A stretch of 59,312 bases of DNA from the IMG/VR virus record IMGVR_UViG_3300008267_011718, positions 1 through 59,312 of that record. One strand, 5' to 3'. Source of the stretch: a virus. Below are positions 1 to 7,497 of the stretch, in pieces. The notes under the pieces were generated by a model, which had not been told where the DNA came from, did no database searches, and worked only from the letters and a program-made list of their open reading frames with translations. Every line of letters starts with the position of its first letter. Position 1 is the first letter of the stretch. Made by a program: the position numbers and the translations under genes.

Positions 1-50
1 ACAGAATTATTGGTCTTTAACTTATTTTTTTTAATTTTTATTTTTATCAT
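1..50 (-). CDS. Possible start of a further gene, cut by the window edge
   Basis: An ATG at 50..48 overlaps the primase stop codon in an ATGA arrangement, the same junction type used elsewhere in this genome, and the frame stays open to the window edge (about 16 codons, Lys-rich, beginning MIKIKIKKNK). No Shine-Dalgarno sequence is visible before it, so translation would depend on coupling to the primase gene. There are too few codons to assign a function, and it could be a chance open frame in AT-rich DNA. Confidence 0.3.
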   Translation of the reverse strand, partial: MIKIKIKKNKLKTNNS

Positions 51-991
51 AGATTTGCTAGCTTATTTAGTAGAAAATAATCTTTACCATTAATTAGTTT
101 TGCTTTTGATTTATATTCTAAGAATTGTTCATGTGACATATCTCCAACGTCAATTCCATATGGAATATTAATTTTATAAACTTCTGCGTCGTATTGGATT
201 AGATCTAAAATAAGTCTTTCTGCTTTCTTCTCAGCATCTGGATCTAATGCAATGTATATCGCTGGGTCATGTCGTATGACTTCTTTAAAGAGTCTGGAAT
301 TTTCCCGCATTGTGGAACCAAGAATAGGAATTGCATTTCTAGCTTTAATCGCGTCAAAAACACCTTCAACAATTGTAACATCTTCACTCCAATCTATATA
401 AAGCTCATTAAACACTAAATCTTTACTTACATCTGGGTTTTTATACTTAGACCAGCCGCCGCCGTCATAACGTCTACCAACAAAATAATTAACTTTCCCA
501 TCTGTATTGAAAGACGGAACTATAATTCTATTTTGATATTCACCGGAAACAGCATATCCTATCTTCCAAAATAAAATATCTTCTTGCGTAATGCCTCTTT
601 CTCTTAAATATCTGCGGGCTGGAAGCGAGGTTAGAGAGTTATCTTTATTACAAAGAGTTTGAAATTCACTTGGAAGTGTTGGTAGCTCTATTTTTTCTTC
701 TACTGCTTCTGAAAAATCAAAAATTTTTTCATAGTCTGAAATTTCAACAATTCCATGAATTTGATTCCATTCACGATTATGGTTAAAATTACCAAAACGT
801 ACAATAATTCTACGAACAGTAGAACCATTCCAATCACAAACCCAGCATTTAAATTTATCTTTGTTAAGATTAACTGAAAGTTTCTTTTTGTGATGCTTAC
901 ATTTTGGACAAAAGAAGAGATACTCATTCCCAACATGTGTACAATCGCCAAGGATTTCTTTTAGGATATTTATTTTTTTTGACTCTGACAT
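47..991 (-). CDS. DnaG-type DNA primase (zinc finger plus TOPRIM)
   Basis: This 314-residue protein has the two hallmark parts of a bacterial or phage primase. A CPKC...CWVC zinc ribbon (C28, C31, C49, C52) would recognise the template. A TOPRIM domain has the acidic VEG motif (E209) and an ALDPD motif (D250, D252), which bind the metals used to make RNA primers. It is shorter than cellular DnaG (about 580 residues) and has no helicase domain, so a separate phage helicase would be expected. The gene overlaps the RuvC-like gene upstream by 22 bases, so the two are probably co-translated and belong to a replication/recombination group. The domain assignment is firm; which helicase it works with is unknown. 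Confidence 0.86.
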   Translation of the reverse strand: MSESKKINILKEILGDCTHVGNEYLFFCPKCKHHKKKLSVNLNKDKFKCWVCDWNGSTVRRIIVRFGNFNHNREWNQIHGIVEISDYEKIFDFSEAVEEKIELPTLPSEFQTLCNKDNSLTSLPARRYLRERGITQEDILFWKIGYAVSGEYQNRIIVPSFNTDGKVNYFVGRRYDGGGWSKYKNPDVSKDLVFNELYIDWSEDVTIVEGVFDAIKARNAIPILGSTMRENSRLFKEVIRHDPAIYIALDPDAEKKAERLILDLIQYDAEVYKINIPYGIDVGDMSHEQFLEYKSKAKLINGKDYFLLNKLANL

Positions 992-1500
992 AGAATATAG
1001 CCAGCCTTTGCAATCACATAACTATCTGCGCGGTCATAAGTACCCGCTACTGGATTGCCGTGCTTAGTATACTCCACCTTAAATGTAGGTTCAAGCACTA
1101 AAACGCTCTTAAGAACTATTTCTTTTGTATTAGCGCCTTTCTCTACTTTAATGTCTAATTTTTTTCTTGCGCTTGAAGCCCCGATATAATTTGGCTCTTT
1201 ACCGAATAACTCACAGCAAATCCAACTGACTATCCCATTAAATTTTCCAAGAGTCAAGATAACTTGTGCGCTGCTTAATCCTGGTCTAAAGGCATTAAGA
1301 GATTGTTCAATATAAATATCCGTTATATCGTATAAATTTTTTATTTGTTGTAGGCGCTCCTTAACAACTTGAGCTTTTTGAAACATTGATTCAAGTTTTT
1401 TAGAATCTAAACGTATCGCTTCATTATGAAGAATATGGCCATCAACCGTTAAAACGGTGAAGCCAGTTATTGATGTGCTTATATCTAATCCAAGTATCAT
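970..1500 (-). CDS. RuvC-like crossover junction endonuclease
   Basis: The 176-residue protein has the RNase H-like fold signature of RuvC resolvases. The opening strand MILGLDIST carries the first catalytic Asp (D6), IYIEQ carries the Glu (E65), and a C-terminal YDRADSYVIA segment supplies two Asp (D156, D159). This acidic tetrad cuts four-way DNA junctions. Length matches cellular RuvC (about 170). In phages such enzymes resolve recombination intermediates and branched DNA before packaging, a job done by gp49 (endonuclease VII) in T4. The gene overlaps the primase gene, which supports a DNA-metabolism role. About 35 bases separate it from the fibre fragment upstream. Confidence 0.85.
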   Translation of the reverse strand: MILGLDISTSITGFTVLTVDGHILHNEAIRLDSKKLESMFQKAQVVKERLQQIKNLYDITDIYIEQSLNAFRPGLSSAQVILTLGKFNGIVSWICCELFGKEPNYIGASSARKKLDIKVEKGANTKEIVLKSVLVLEPTFKVEYTKHGNPVAGTYDRADSYVIAKAGYILCQSQKK

Positions 1501-1535
1501 AAAGATATTATAAAACCTTTTATAATTTTGTAAAA

Positions 1536-1946
1536 CTATACAACATAATAATCTGGATCTTCGTTAACGGCTATCAATTTATATTGATCAGCGTTAGCTA
1601 ATGCTGGGGCTGATAATTCAACATAAATATTTGTACTTGATGTATATAATTGTATGGAAATAAGATCATTAATCCATCTTTCATCTTCTTTTATAAAAAC
1701 ATTAACATTAATAAAGTTTAAAGATGCTACTTGAAAAGACGCGCCGCCATATAAAGTTGTAGGTAGTTCTATAATAGCGCCACCAGAAATATCAAAACTG
1801 CCAGTTTTTTGATATCTTAAACGCTTATAAGCATTCTGTATGTTTGCCGTGTTGGTTACATTTACAGCATACGAAGCAGTACCATAAAGAGTACCAGTTA
1901 TTTGCGGAGAATAAATATAGGAAGATGTAATAGTATTAATAATTAA
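1536..1946 (-). CDS. C-terminal part of a second tail fibre, in the -1 frame and lacking a start codon
   Basis: An open frame of 136 codons ends at a TAG at 1538..1536. Upstream it is bounded by an in-frame TAG near 1963, and between that TAG and the protein there is no ATG, GTG or TTG. Its C-terminal 60 residues (containing RWINDLISI, SAPALANADQYKL and VNEDPDYYVV) clearly match the C-terminus of the fibre at 2676..4163 (TWTNDLVSV, EAPALPDNNQIRL, VNDTNYILQG). The segment TGTLYGTASYAVN is typical of phage fibres. It continues the 66-residue ORF at 1943..2143 if the ribosome, or the true sequence, shifts by -1 at the GGT GGT TAA junction, giving a 202-residue fibre. Alternatives are a sequencing indel, a broken gene, or an unusual start codon. 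Confidence 0.7.
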   Translation of the reverse strand, partial: LIINTITSSYIYSPQITGTLYGTASYAVNVTNTANIQNAYKRLRYQKTGSFDISGGAIIELPTTLYGGASFQVASLNFINVNVFIKEDERWINDLISIQLYTSSTNIYVELSAPALANADQYKLIAVNEDPDYYVV

Positions 1947-2143
1947 CCACCAGATGCACTTATATTTGTTAAGTATCTACCATCGCCAACAAAATATGAG
2001 GCAGTAATCGGTAGAGAAGAACTTACATGACCATTTTCTAGAGTTCCACTAACATTAAATAAGACATTATTATTGGAATCTTGTTTTATTATTTGCTTCT
2101 TAGTAAGAAGGTCAGATAAAACTTTTACTGGCTTTGTTGCCAT
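1943..2143 (-). CDS. N-terminal part of a second tail fibre (zero frame)
   Basis: A strong ribosome binding site (GAGGA, seven bases before the ATG) precedes this 66-codon frame, so it is very likely translated. It begins MATKPVKVLSDLL, which resembles the start of the larger fibre nearby (MADLKVLTGL). It ends in YFVGDGRYLTNISASGG, the kind of sequence that normally sits in the middle of a fibre, not at its end. The frame then meets TAA directly where the fibre C-terminus opens in the -1 frame. I read it as the first third of a 202-residue fibre or attachment protein. On its own it would be a truncated stub. Confidence 0.7.
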   Translation of the reverse strand: MATKPVKVLSDLLTKKQIIKQDSNNNVLFNVSGTLENGHVSSSLPITASYFVGDGRYLTNISASGG

Positions 2144-2146
2144 TAA

Positions 2147-2401
2147 TTATTCCTCTATCCCATACTCTTTTTTAATTTGTTTTAAATTTTTTAAAAAGTC
2201 TGGTTGAATGCCCATTAAGCGGACATTTTTATTTAATATATCTTTAATTAGTTCTAAGTGGCGCTTTTGTGATTTTAATATATTTAGACCATCTTCTTTA
2301 TTAATTTTTTCTTTGTCTAATGCTACTCTAAAATCTCTTAAATTCGTTCTTATAATATAAATCCAATTCGCTACTTGCAAAAAATTAAAACTATTCTTCA
2401 T
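2147..2401 (-). CDS. Small Lys-rich hypothetical protein between fibre genes
   Basis: I do not recognise this 84-residue protein. It is mostly helical in appearance and basic (many Lys and Arg), with no cysteines, signal peptide or membrane segment. It starts inside the end of the upstream small gene (11-base overlap) and stops three bases before the fibre fragment at 2143. It therefore forms a tight three-gene unit with 2391..2594 and the second fibre. That position, between two fibre genes, makes a fibre assembly chaperone or similar helper a possibility, but nothing in the sequence itself proves it. Confidence 0.6.
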   Translation of the reverse strand: MKNSFNFLQVANWIYIIRTNLRDFRVALDKEKINKEDGLNILKSQKRHLELIKDILNKNVRLMGIQPDFLKNLKQIKKEYGIEE

Positions 2402-2594
2402 TGTCAGATTCGCCTTCTAACTCTATTTCTGCAATAATTTTATCATATTTTTTACACATTTTATCAACTTCATTAATTATTTCTTGTTTATTCTTCATTA
2501 ATTCTGCCTGAGTTCTTATATCTTTTGTATGCGCTAATACTACACCTACCATATAATCAAAATCTTTCAAAAGGTATGTTATCTTTCGTTTCAT
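2391..2594 (-). CDS. Small helical protein with acidic tail, next to fibre genes
   Basis: This 67-residue protein is unrecognised. It has a predicted long amphipathic helix (roughly residues 20-57, rich in Lys, Glu, Ile and Met) and an acidic tail ending GESDNEE. The ribosome binding site is excellent (GAGG, five bases before the ATG at 2594). It is the first gene after the intrinsic terminator that closes the main fibre gene, so it may need its own promoter or terminator read-through. Small helical proteins beside fibre genes can be fibre chaperones (T4 gp57A is a 79-residue example), but I see no direct sequence match. Confidence 0.6.
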   Translation of the reverse strand: MKRKITYLLKDFDYMVGVVLAHTKDIRTQAELMKNKQEIINEVDKMCKKYDKIIAEIELEGESDNEE

Positions 2595-2626
2595 TAAAAC
2601 CTCAAAATATATATAGTATAAAATAA
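2595..2626 (-). promoter_or_regulatory. AT-rich leader with possible late-type promoter element
   Basis: Between the terminator hairpin and the 67-residue gene there are about 30 bases. Read on the minus strand they hold the T-tract of the terminator, a TATACTATATATA run at about 2608-2620, and the GAGG ribosome binding site. T4-type late promoters need only a TATAAATA-like -10 box, so there is room for one. This run is only loosely similar, and the call is weak. Confidence 0.2.
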
Positions 2627-2656
2627 AACAGGGTGGCTTTTTAGGGCCACCCTGTT
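2627..2656 (-). terminator. Rho-independent terminator after the main fibre gene
   Basis: An 11-base-pair perfect stem (2627-2637 pairs with 2646-2656, minus strand AACAGGGTGGC with GCCACCCTGTT) encloses an 8-base loop. It is followed on the minus strand by a T-rich tract (TTTTATTTTAT). GC content of the stem stands out from the AT-rich surroundings. It lies 20 bases after the stop codon of the fibre gene at 2676 and is the strongest terminator I can see in the window, so it probably ends the long tail transcript. Confidence 0.88.
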
Positions 2657-2675
2657 AAATTAAAGACTTAAATGT

Positions 2676-4163
2676 TTAACCTTGTAATATATAATTTGTA
2701 TCATTTACAACTATTAAACGAATTTGATTATTATCTGGTAAAGCTGGTGCTTCAACAGTAATAAGAGGATACCAAACATCATCAATTAATGAAGCTGATA
2801 CATTGACCGATACTAGATCGTTTGTCCAAGTTTGATTTGGCCCGTTTCTTACTGCAACGTCAATAGAAGCACCAAACATTCTATTTAATAATTCTGATGG
2901 TCCTTCTACGGCACTAGCCGTTAATTGTGCTGGTAAAGCACCAGTAACATTTGCGGTTGACCAAGAATTAGTATCATTACCAGAGCCTGACAACAAGAAT
3001 GTAACAACACCACCGCTTGAAGCTCCTTTCATGCTAGATCTTACGCTATAGTATTTATTAATTGATAAGGGTGTCTCTTGTGGAAGAGCATTAGCTAAAT
3101 TGCTTAAAACACCTGTTAGGTTAAGATATCCAGTACCAGCTCCAAAATCTGTATCTGATAAAATTAAAACAGCGCCACTTAATGTTGAAGTACCTTCAAC
3201 TGTAAGACCAGTAAGGTTGCCTAAACTTGTTAGCGAAGAGTTGACAACAGTGCTGCCTAGTGTGGTGGAACTAAGAACTGATGAATTATTAATCTTAAAT
3301 TCTTTGCCTGACGCTAGATCAATATGCTCACTTGAAGTCCAAGAATCAGTGCTATTAGACCATTGAAATGTTTTATTAGTAGATCCGCTAAGAGTAATAC
3401 CACCACCATCAGCGCCTATATCTGTTGCAGCTGCACCGCCATCTGGTACACCTAAAATAACATTTTTATCTTTGATTGTTACGTTTTGTGAAGCTACTGT
3501 TGTTGTTGCACCATAAACAGTAAGATCACCAGTAATTGATAAATTTCCACCAACGCTTGCAGTGCCTGGTATGCTTACTGTTGCACCGGCAGCACCTATA
3601 GTGATTGTATTGCTAGTAACGCCAGTAAAAATGCTCTTATTTTCATTAGCGTCTGCAACTATATTTCCACCAAATGTAACATCACCGTTTAGCGTAGTGG
3701 TACTATTAACAGTTAAATCGCCGTTTAGCGTTGTAACACCGCCAACTTGTAATGTGCTAGAACCGCTAATGCTTGTAAATTTACCAGCTGCTTGTGTAGT
3801 AGCACCAATTGAAACTCCATCAATTGTACCGCCGTTAATATCAGCGGTTGTTACTGCGCCTAGATCACTAATTGTTGAACCATTAAAACTAAAAGTACCA
3901 GAGTTAAATGTTCCAGCTCCAACCTTATCTGCCGCTACTTGACCAGCAGCAAGAGTTAGAGTACCGGCAGAAACATTTAATGTTTTACCAGCGCCAACCG
4001 TAATATTTGAAGTGGCAATTGAAACTCCATCAATTGAACCACCATTAATATCAACTGTATTGGCAGTTAATGTGCCATTACCACCTACTGTTAAAGAACC
4101 ACTTGTATTAAGCGAGCCAGACACTTGCAGGCCTGTTAAAACTTTTAAATCAGCCATTTTCAT
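2676..4163 (-). CDS. Repeat-rich tail fibre protein
   Basis: This protein of about 495 residues has the low-complexity, Gly/Ser/Thr-rich beta composition of a phage fibre. Two copies of DINGG(S/T)IDGVSI sit in the N-terminal half, followed by LNGDLTVNSTTTLNGDVTFGG repeats. A middle module around IGADGGGITL and SSEHIDLASGK is, from memory, of a type common in marine T4-like phage fibres. The C-terminal 120 residues form a distinct domain shared with the broken fibre at 1536..2143. It probably trimerises and helps bind the host. The first ATG that suits the GGGA ribosome binding site is at 4163; an ATG two codons on (4157) is equally possible. A terminator follows directly. Confidence 0.85.
   Translation of the reverse strand: MKMADLKVLTGLQVSGSLNTSGSLTVGGNGTLTANTVDINGGSIDGVSIATSNITVGAGKTLNVSAGTLTLAAGQVAADKVGAGTFNSGTFSFNGSTISDLGAVTTADINGGTIDGVSIGATTQAAGKFTSISGSSTLQVGGVTTLNGDLTVNSTTTLNGDVTFGGNIVADANENKSIFTGVTSNTITIGAAGATVSIPGTASVGGNLSITGDLTVYGATTTVASQNVTIKDKNVILGVPDGGAAATDIGADGGGITLSGSTNKTFQWSNSTDSWTSSEHIDLASGKEFKINNSSVLSSTTLGSTVVNSSLTSLGNLTGLTVEGTSTLSGAVLILSDTDFGAGTGYLNLTGVLSNLANALPQETPLSINKYYSVRSSMKGASSGGVVTFLLSGSGNDTNSWSTANVTGALPAQLTASAVEGPSELLNRMFGASIDVAVRNGPNQTWTNDLVSVNVSASLIDDVWYPLITVEAPALPDNNQIRLIVVNDTNYILQG
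3806..3843 (-). repeat. Fibre-internal direct repeat, copy 2
   Basis: This 38-base unit inside the fibre gene matches 4016..4053 at 35 of 38 positions, with a period of 210 bases. It encodes DINGGTIDGVSI plus one flanking residue. The repeat reflects the repeated beta-strand module of the fibre shaft and could recombine to change shaft length. Confidence 0.8.
4016..4053 (-). repeat. Fibre-internal direct repeat, copy 1
   Basis: Partner of the unit at 3806..3843, in the same orientation, encoding DINGGSIDGVSI. The three mismatches are at 3827/4037, 3831/4041 and 3834/4044; at least one is a silent third-position change. Confidence 0.8.
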
Positions 4164-4225
4164 AATTTTCCCGGTCAAAAGACCTGTTGAAGTATTTCTT
4201 ATAATAAATAGTTAATATTCAGTTA

Positions 4226-5287
4226 TTATCCAATAATTGTTACAACATATTGCTGCCCAATTATTGGTGGATCGCCTAAATCAACAGTTATATTATTTAA
4301 GTCATCAAAGCTTATACCAACTTCTACTTTTTCATAATCGTTATCTGCGCTATTTGATCTAACGGAAACATACATATCTCGTGTATTAAGATTATGATTA
4401 ATGTTATAGGTTGCATAAGCGGGATCACCTATAATAAATATCTTTTTTACTGCTAATCTAGATGCCGTTTCAATACCAGCATTAGGTGAAATTTGCTTTA
4501 TCTTTTTTTCTTGTTCTTGTATAAAAGTTAAATTTTCTTTAGGAATTTTAAATTCTACTGCGTTTTCTTCTATTATTATTTGTGGTTTTTCTTGATTATT
4601 ACCTTCACCGATTAAATATCCAAGAACTTTTACACCTATTGATGTTTTATATTTTCTTTCTTCTTCATTAAGACTAGATATTGATTCTTGTTCAAAATTT
4701 TGCTCCATAAAACATTCATACTTATGATTATCACTGCTTATCAAAAAATAATTTTGTGCTGTTCTTGCCATAAATGGCTGAACCGCTTCATTCATTTGTG
4801 ATTGATAGTTAGTTAAAATATTAATTTTATATTGTACAGTAATATAAATTGGTATTGGGACCGATAAATGCTGATAAACTTGTTTTTTATTTTTTTTAGA
4901 TGTTACGAAATTTATCTGACCAGTTGATTTTAAACTATCAGCATTAGCAAAGTTAGAAGTTTTATCTTGATTTAATAGCTTTGTTATTATATATCTATCA
5001 TTCTTTGGGGATACATTAGCAAAAAAGCCGCCTTTATTGCTTGGATCTTTTGTAGAACTTACACGTTCTATAGAAATAATAGGTGGTATTAGAGAGCCAT
5101 TTGCATCTCTGATAGCTTTATTGTTTTTTATCTGAAAAGATCTTTCCGCAGACGACCAAATAACAGGAATTTTTTCCCAACCATTAATAGTTGTGCAATG
5201 AGTATTTAAATCTTCAACATATTTTAAAAATGCAGAATCAATGGTTTCTATGTTACTAGGACTAATGTTTATTTTTTTTTGTTCCAT
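4226..5287 (-). CDS. gp15-like tail completion/sheath stabiliser with a fibre-type C-terminal domain
   Basis: Residues from about 35 to 235 follow the layout of T4 gp15, the terminator that caps the contractile tail. There is an IPVIWSSAERSF segment early (gp15 has VPITYASKEHF), a PPIISIERVSS segment, then PIPIYITVQYKI followed by NEAVQPFMAR (gp15 has PIKMIYELSIF and EQILPYFQP). The last 70 residues (YNINHNLNTRDMYVSV ... VVTIIG) look like a different module. They match the small beta-domain that often closes phage fibre and structural proteins (HNL-TRDV ... VTIIG). At 353 residues the protein is longer than T4 gp15 (272), as such a fusion predicts. The start is the ATG at 5287; a TTG two codons earlier is less likely. 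The gp15 match is from pattern memory, not a search. Confidence 0.55.
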   Translation of the reverse strand: MEQKKINISPSNIETIDSAFLKYVEDLNTHCTTINGWEKIPVIWSSAERSFQIKNNKAIRDANGSLIPPIISIERVSSTKDPSNKGGFFANVSPKNDRYIITKLLNQDKTSNFANADSLKSTGQINFVTSKKNKKQVYQHLSVPIPIYITVQYKINILTNYQSQMNEAVQPFMARTAQNYFLISSDNHKYECFMEQNFEQESISSLNEEERKYKTSIGVKVLGYLIGEGNNQEKPQIIIEENAVEFKIPKENLTFIQEQEKKIKQISPNAGIETASRLAVKKIFIIGDPAYATYNINHNLNTRDMYVSVRSNSADNDYEKVEVGISFDDLNNITVDLGDPPIIGQQYVVTIIG

Positions 5288-5301
5288 TGTCAATTAAATT
5301 T

Positions 5302-5814
5302 TTAAACAGATCCGCTATAAGAAAAATATATTGATAAAACACTACAGGTAACATTTGCAGCAGAGCAAGAAAGTTCTATAGGGGCTGACAATGTAGGATA
5401 ATAACCAGAGTCACCAGGATTTTTACCAAAAGTATAAATAAAATCTATATTTCCTTCGCTTGGATTATAAGCTTTATAGCCATTATAAAAAGGCCCAAGT
5501 GGGCCACCAGGACTAGATGGGGTATAATATACAATATCAACAGGTATATCTAACAAATTTTTTGCTAAAACTAATGATCCGGTAGCGTCAGAAGCTCCTG
5601 TAACAAAAGCAACAACAGTTAAATAATAAGAAGAACCAGAAAGATTATACAAAAAATCACTTGGTAAAAAGAATGTTCCAACTTCTACTGGCGAAGTGCC
5701 AGTAACACTAAAAGGGAATGTTGTATTAATTGTTGCTGGAAAATAAGGAGGTGCGTTTTTGGCAACCGTTGTTGTTACTGTAATACCTGATGAGTTTGGA
5801 TATGAAATTGGCAT
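5302..5814 (-). CDS. Beta-rich virion-associated protein, unknown
   Basis: A 170-residue protein I cannot assign. It is rich in Ser, Thr, Tyr, Pro and Gly, with alternating hydrophobic residues that suggest beta-strands. It has two cysteines near the C-terminus (SCSAANVTCSV), which is rare in this set. A good ribosome binding site (AGGA, seven bases before the ATG) is present, and only one base separates it from the beta-repeat protein upstream. Position between the beta-repeat protein and the gp15-like gene, and the composition, suggest a structural accessory or fibre-attached part. No catalytic motif is seen. Confidence 0.65.
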   Translation of the reverse strand: MPISYPNSSGITVTTTVAKNAPPYFPATINTTFPFSVTGTSPVEVGTFFLPSDFLYNLSGSSYYLTVVAFVTGASDATGSLVLAKNLLDIPVDIVYYTPSSPGGPLGPFYNGYKAYNPSEGNIDFIYTFGKNPGDSGYYPTLSAPIELSCSAANVTCSVLSIYFSYSGSV

Positions 5815-5815
5815 A

Positions 5816-7462
5816 TTAGTATCCTATTCTTGTTACAAGAGCTTTTTGATTATTTACTGATTGGCTTATATAAAAACCAGCGTGGAACAAACTTGCAGCA
5901 TATTCATCGGCTGTATAAGTTCCAGATGGATATATTATAAACGCATAAGTCTCTGGGGCTGTTTGTATTCCTTGTAGCAAAAATCCATTAATAAATCCAG
6001 GGTCAGAGCTGCTACCTACTGATATGTAAAGTTCTTGATCGGATGGATTAGCAATTATTAAAGATTTTCTTTCCTTATCTGGTGTTGCCATAACGAAGGT
6101 TCCGCTGTTTACAGACCAGTCAAAACCAAATACATTAGCAACATATCTTTGAGTTTGAACTTGCGTTGCTGATCTTTTTTGAATTTGTAGCGGGAAAGAA
6201 TCTGATGCTGTAATAAATAAACCGTTTGACGATGTATTAGCGACATAGACTGGTTTATCATTATCTGAAATAACAAATACTGGATTGCCTTTGGACGACG
6301 TAACATTAACATTGCCTGAAATGGAATTTACATTGCTAACACTTATAGGATTTATAATAGAAGCAATACTTAAAGTACCTGTTACAGTTATTGGATCTTG
6401 TGCAGAGGCAGTTACTTTTACAACTAGCGCAGAACCAGATGGAAGAGCATATGAAGCATAATCTAAAGTAAAATTACCAGTAACTGGTAATGGTTCAGTA
6501 GATCCACTTATTTTCACTACAAGCGTTTCTTCGCCTTCTATTTGAGTAGTCTTAAGATTATCAATTGATACAGCACCAGTGACATATACTGGATTTGATT
6601 GTATTGATTTAACATAAATTGGGTTTGATTCTACTGATCCTGTAACTATTACTTTTAATTTATAATCATTGTTTGATAAATCTGTAGCGGCTGTTAAATA
6701 ATTTATTGCTTGTTGAAAACCGTTGTTATCAATAGTTACACTAGAACCAGTAGTTTTAACTAATACAGCCTCATTATTAGCATCTATGTAATATATATTA
6801 GATCCAGTTAGTTTAACCTTTAAAGAACCACCGCCAGATGGAGTATATGAATAAGAAAGAGCAGTTAACGCTTCATTGATATTATCGTTATTTATTTGGA
6901 CTAATGCTGGGTTGTTTAAAGAAGTAGTTACTTCTAAAAGACCTGTTGTATAAACTGGATTTGCGTATGAAGAAGTAACTGGTACTTTTCCATCGTTAAG
7001 AGTTAAGTCTTTGATCTCAATTTTATTTCCAGCAGCACCAGTTAAATAAACTAAAAGAGCGCTTTTAGCTGTACCGGCACCAGTAGTATAACCAGGATTA
7101 ATATCAAGTAAATGTACGCCAACAGGGTTACCAGAAGATGCAGTAACTGTAGTAATGGCTGGATAATTATTAACATTTACTGTACCTGTGACTAGTACAG
7201 GGCTATTTGCTGAAGAGGATATATAAAGAGGCGCAGCCAAAGAAGAGGTTACAAATACATTATCGCCTACTACTATATCAACATTAACTGGTTGAGAGAT
7301 TTGAACAGCTCCAGTAACATAAACAGGATTAGCAGCAGACGCGGTTATATTAACTGCTCCACTTATGCTATGTTCTGGTATTAAACCAGTACTTGAACTA
7401 TTAGCAGATAGCTTAGAGAATGCTCCGTTACCATCTTTTATTATTAAACTATTTGTCGCCAT
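5816..7462 (-). CDS. Beta-repeat structural protein (NPVYVTG repeats)
   Basis: This 548-residue protein is built from many short imperfect repeats centred on S-NP(V/I)YVTG-V-I. Clear copies include ANPVYVTGAVQI, NSPVLVTGTVNV, ANPVYTTGLLEV, SNPVYVTGAVSI, QDPITVTGTLSI, GNPVFVISDND and DKPVYVANTS. Such repeats usually form beta-solenoids or stacked beta-arches in fibres and tail decorations. The last 130 residues are not repetitive and may form a folded tip or oligomerisation domain (RYVANVFGFDWSVNSGTF ... ASLFHAGFYIS). The ribosome binding site AGGA lies seven bases before the ATG. It is likely a fibre or baseplate-attached protein; no enzyme motif is visible. Confidence 0.75.
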   Translation of the reverse strand: MATNSLIIKDGNGAFSKLSANSSSTGLIPEHSISGAVNITASAANPVYVTGAVQISQPVNVDIVVGDNVFVTSSLAAPLYISSSANSPVLVTGTVNVNNYPAITTVTASSGNPVGVHLLDINPGYTTGAGTAKSALLVYLTGAAGNKIEIKDLTLNDGKVPVTSSYANPVYTTGLLEVTTSLNNPALVQINNDNINEALTALSYSYTPSGGGSLKVKLTGSNIYYIDANNEAVLVKTTGSSVTIDNNGFQQAINYLTAATDLSNNDYKLKVIVTGSVESNPIYVKSIQSNPVYVTGAVSIDNLKTTQIEGEETLVVKISGSTEPLPVTGNFTLDYASYALPSGSALVVKVTASAQDPITVTGTLSIASIINPISVSNVNSISGNVNVTSSKGNPVFVISDNDKPVYVANTSSNGLFITASDSFPLQIQKRSATQVQTQRYVANVFGFDWSVNSGTFVMATPDKERKSLIIANPSDQELYISVGSSSDPGFINGFLLQGIQTAPETYAFIIYPSGTYTADEYAASLFHAGFYISQSVNNQKALVTRIGY

Positions 7463-7497
7463 ATTTTATTCCTACTTTTTATATAATTAGCGCTATC

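Noticed and set aside
3806-4053. Repeats in the fibre gene as a CRISPR-like or diversity-generating element
   Set aside because: There are only two 38-base copies, in frame and coding for the same peptide, with no spacers, no adenine-directed variation and no reverse transcriptase nearby.
4180-4200. GGTC-TTTT-GACC stem-loop before the main fibre gene
   Set aside because: Only four base pairs, no T-tract and no clear overlap with the ribosome site, so it is likely chance.
3100-4215. Long plus-strand open frames (3100..3366, 3562..3942, 4012..4215) opposite the fibre gene
   Set aside because: They are Val/Pro/Leu-rich mirror images of the Thr/Asn/Gly repeats on the minus strand, lack ribosome sites and have no independent support.
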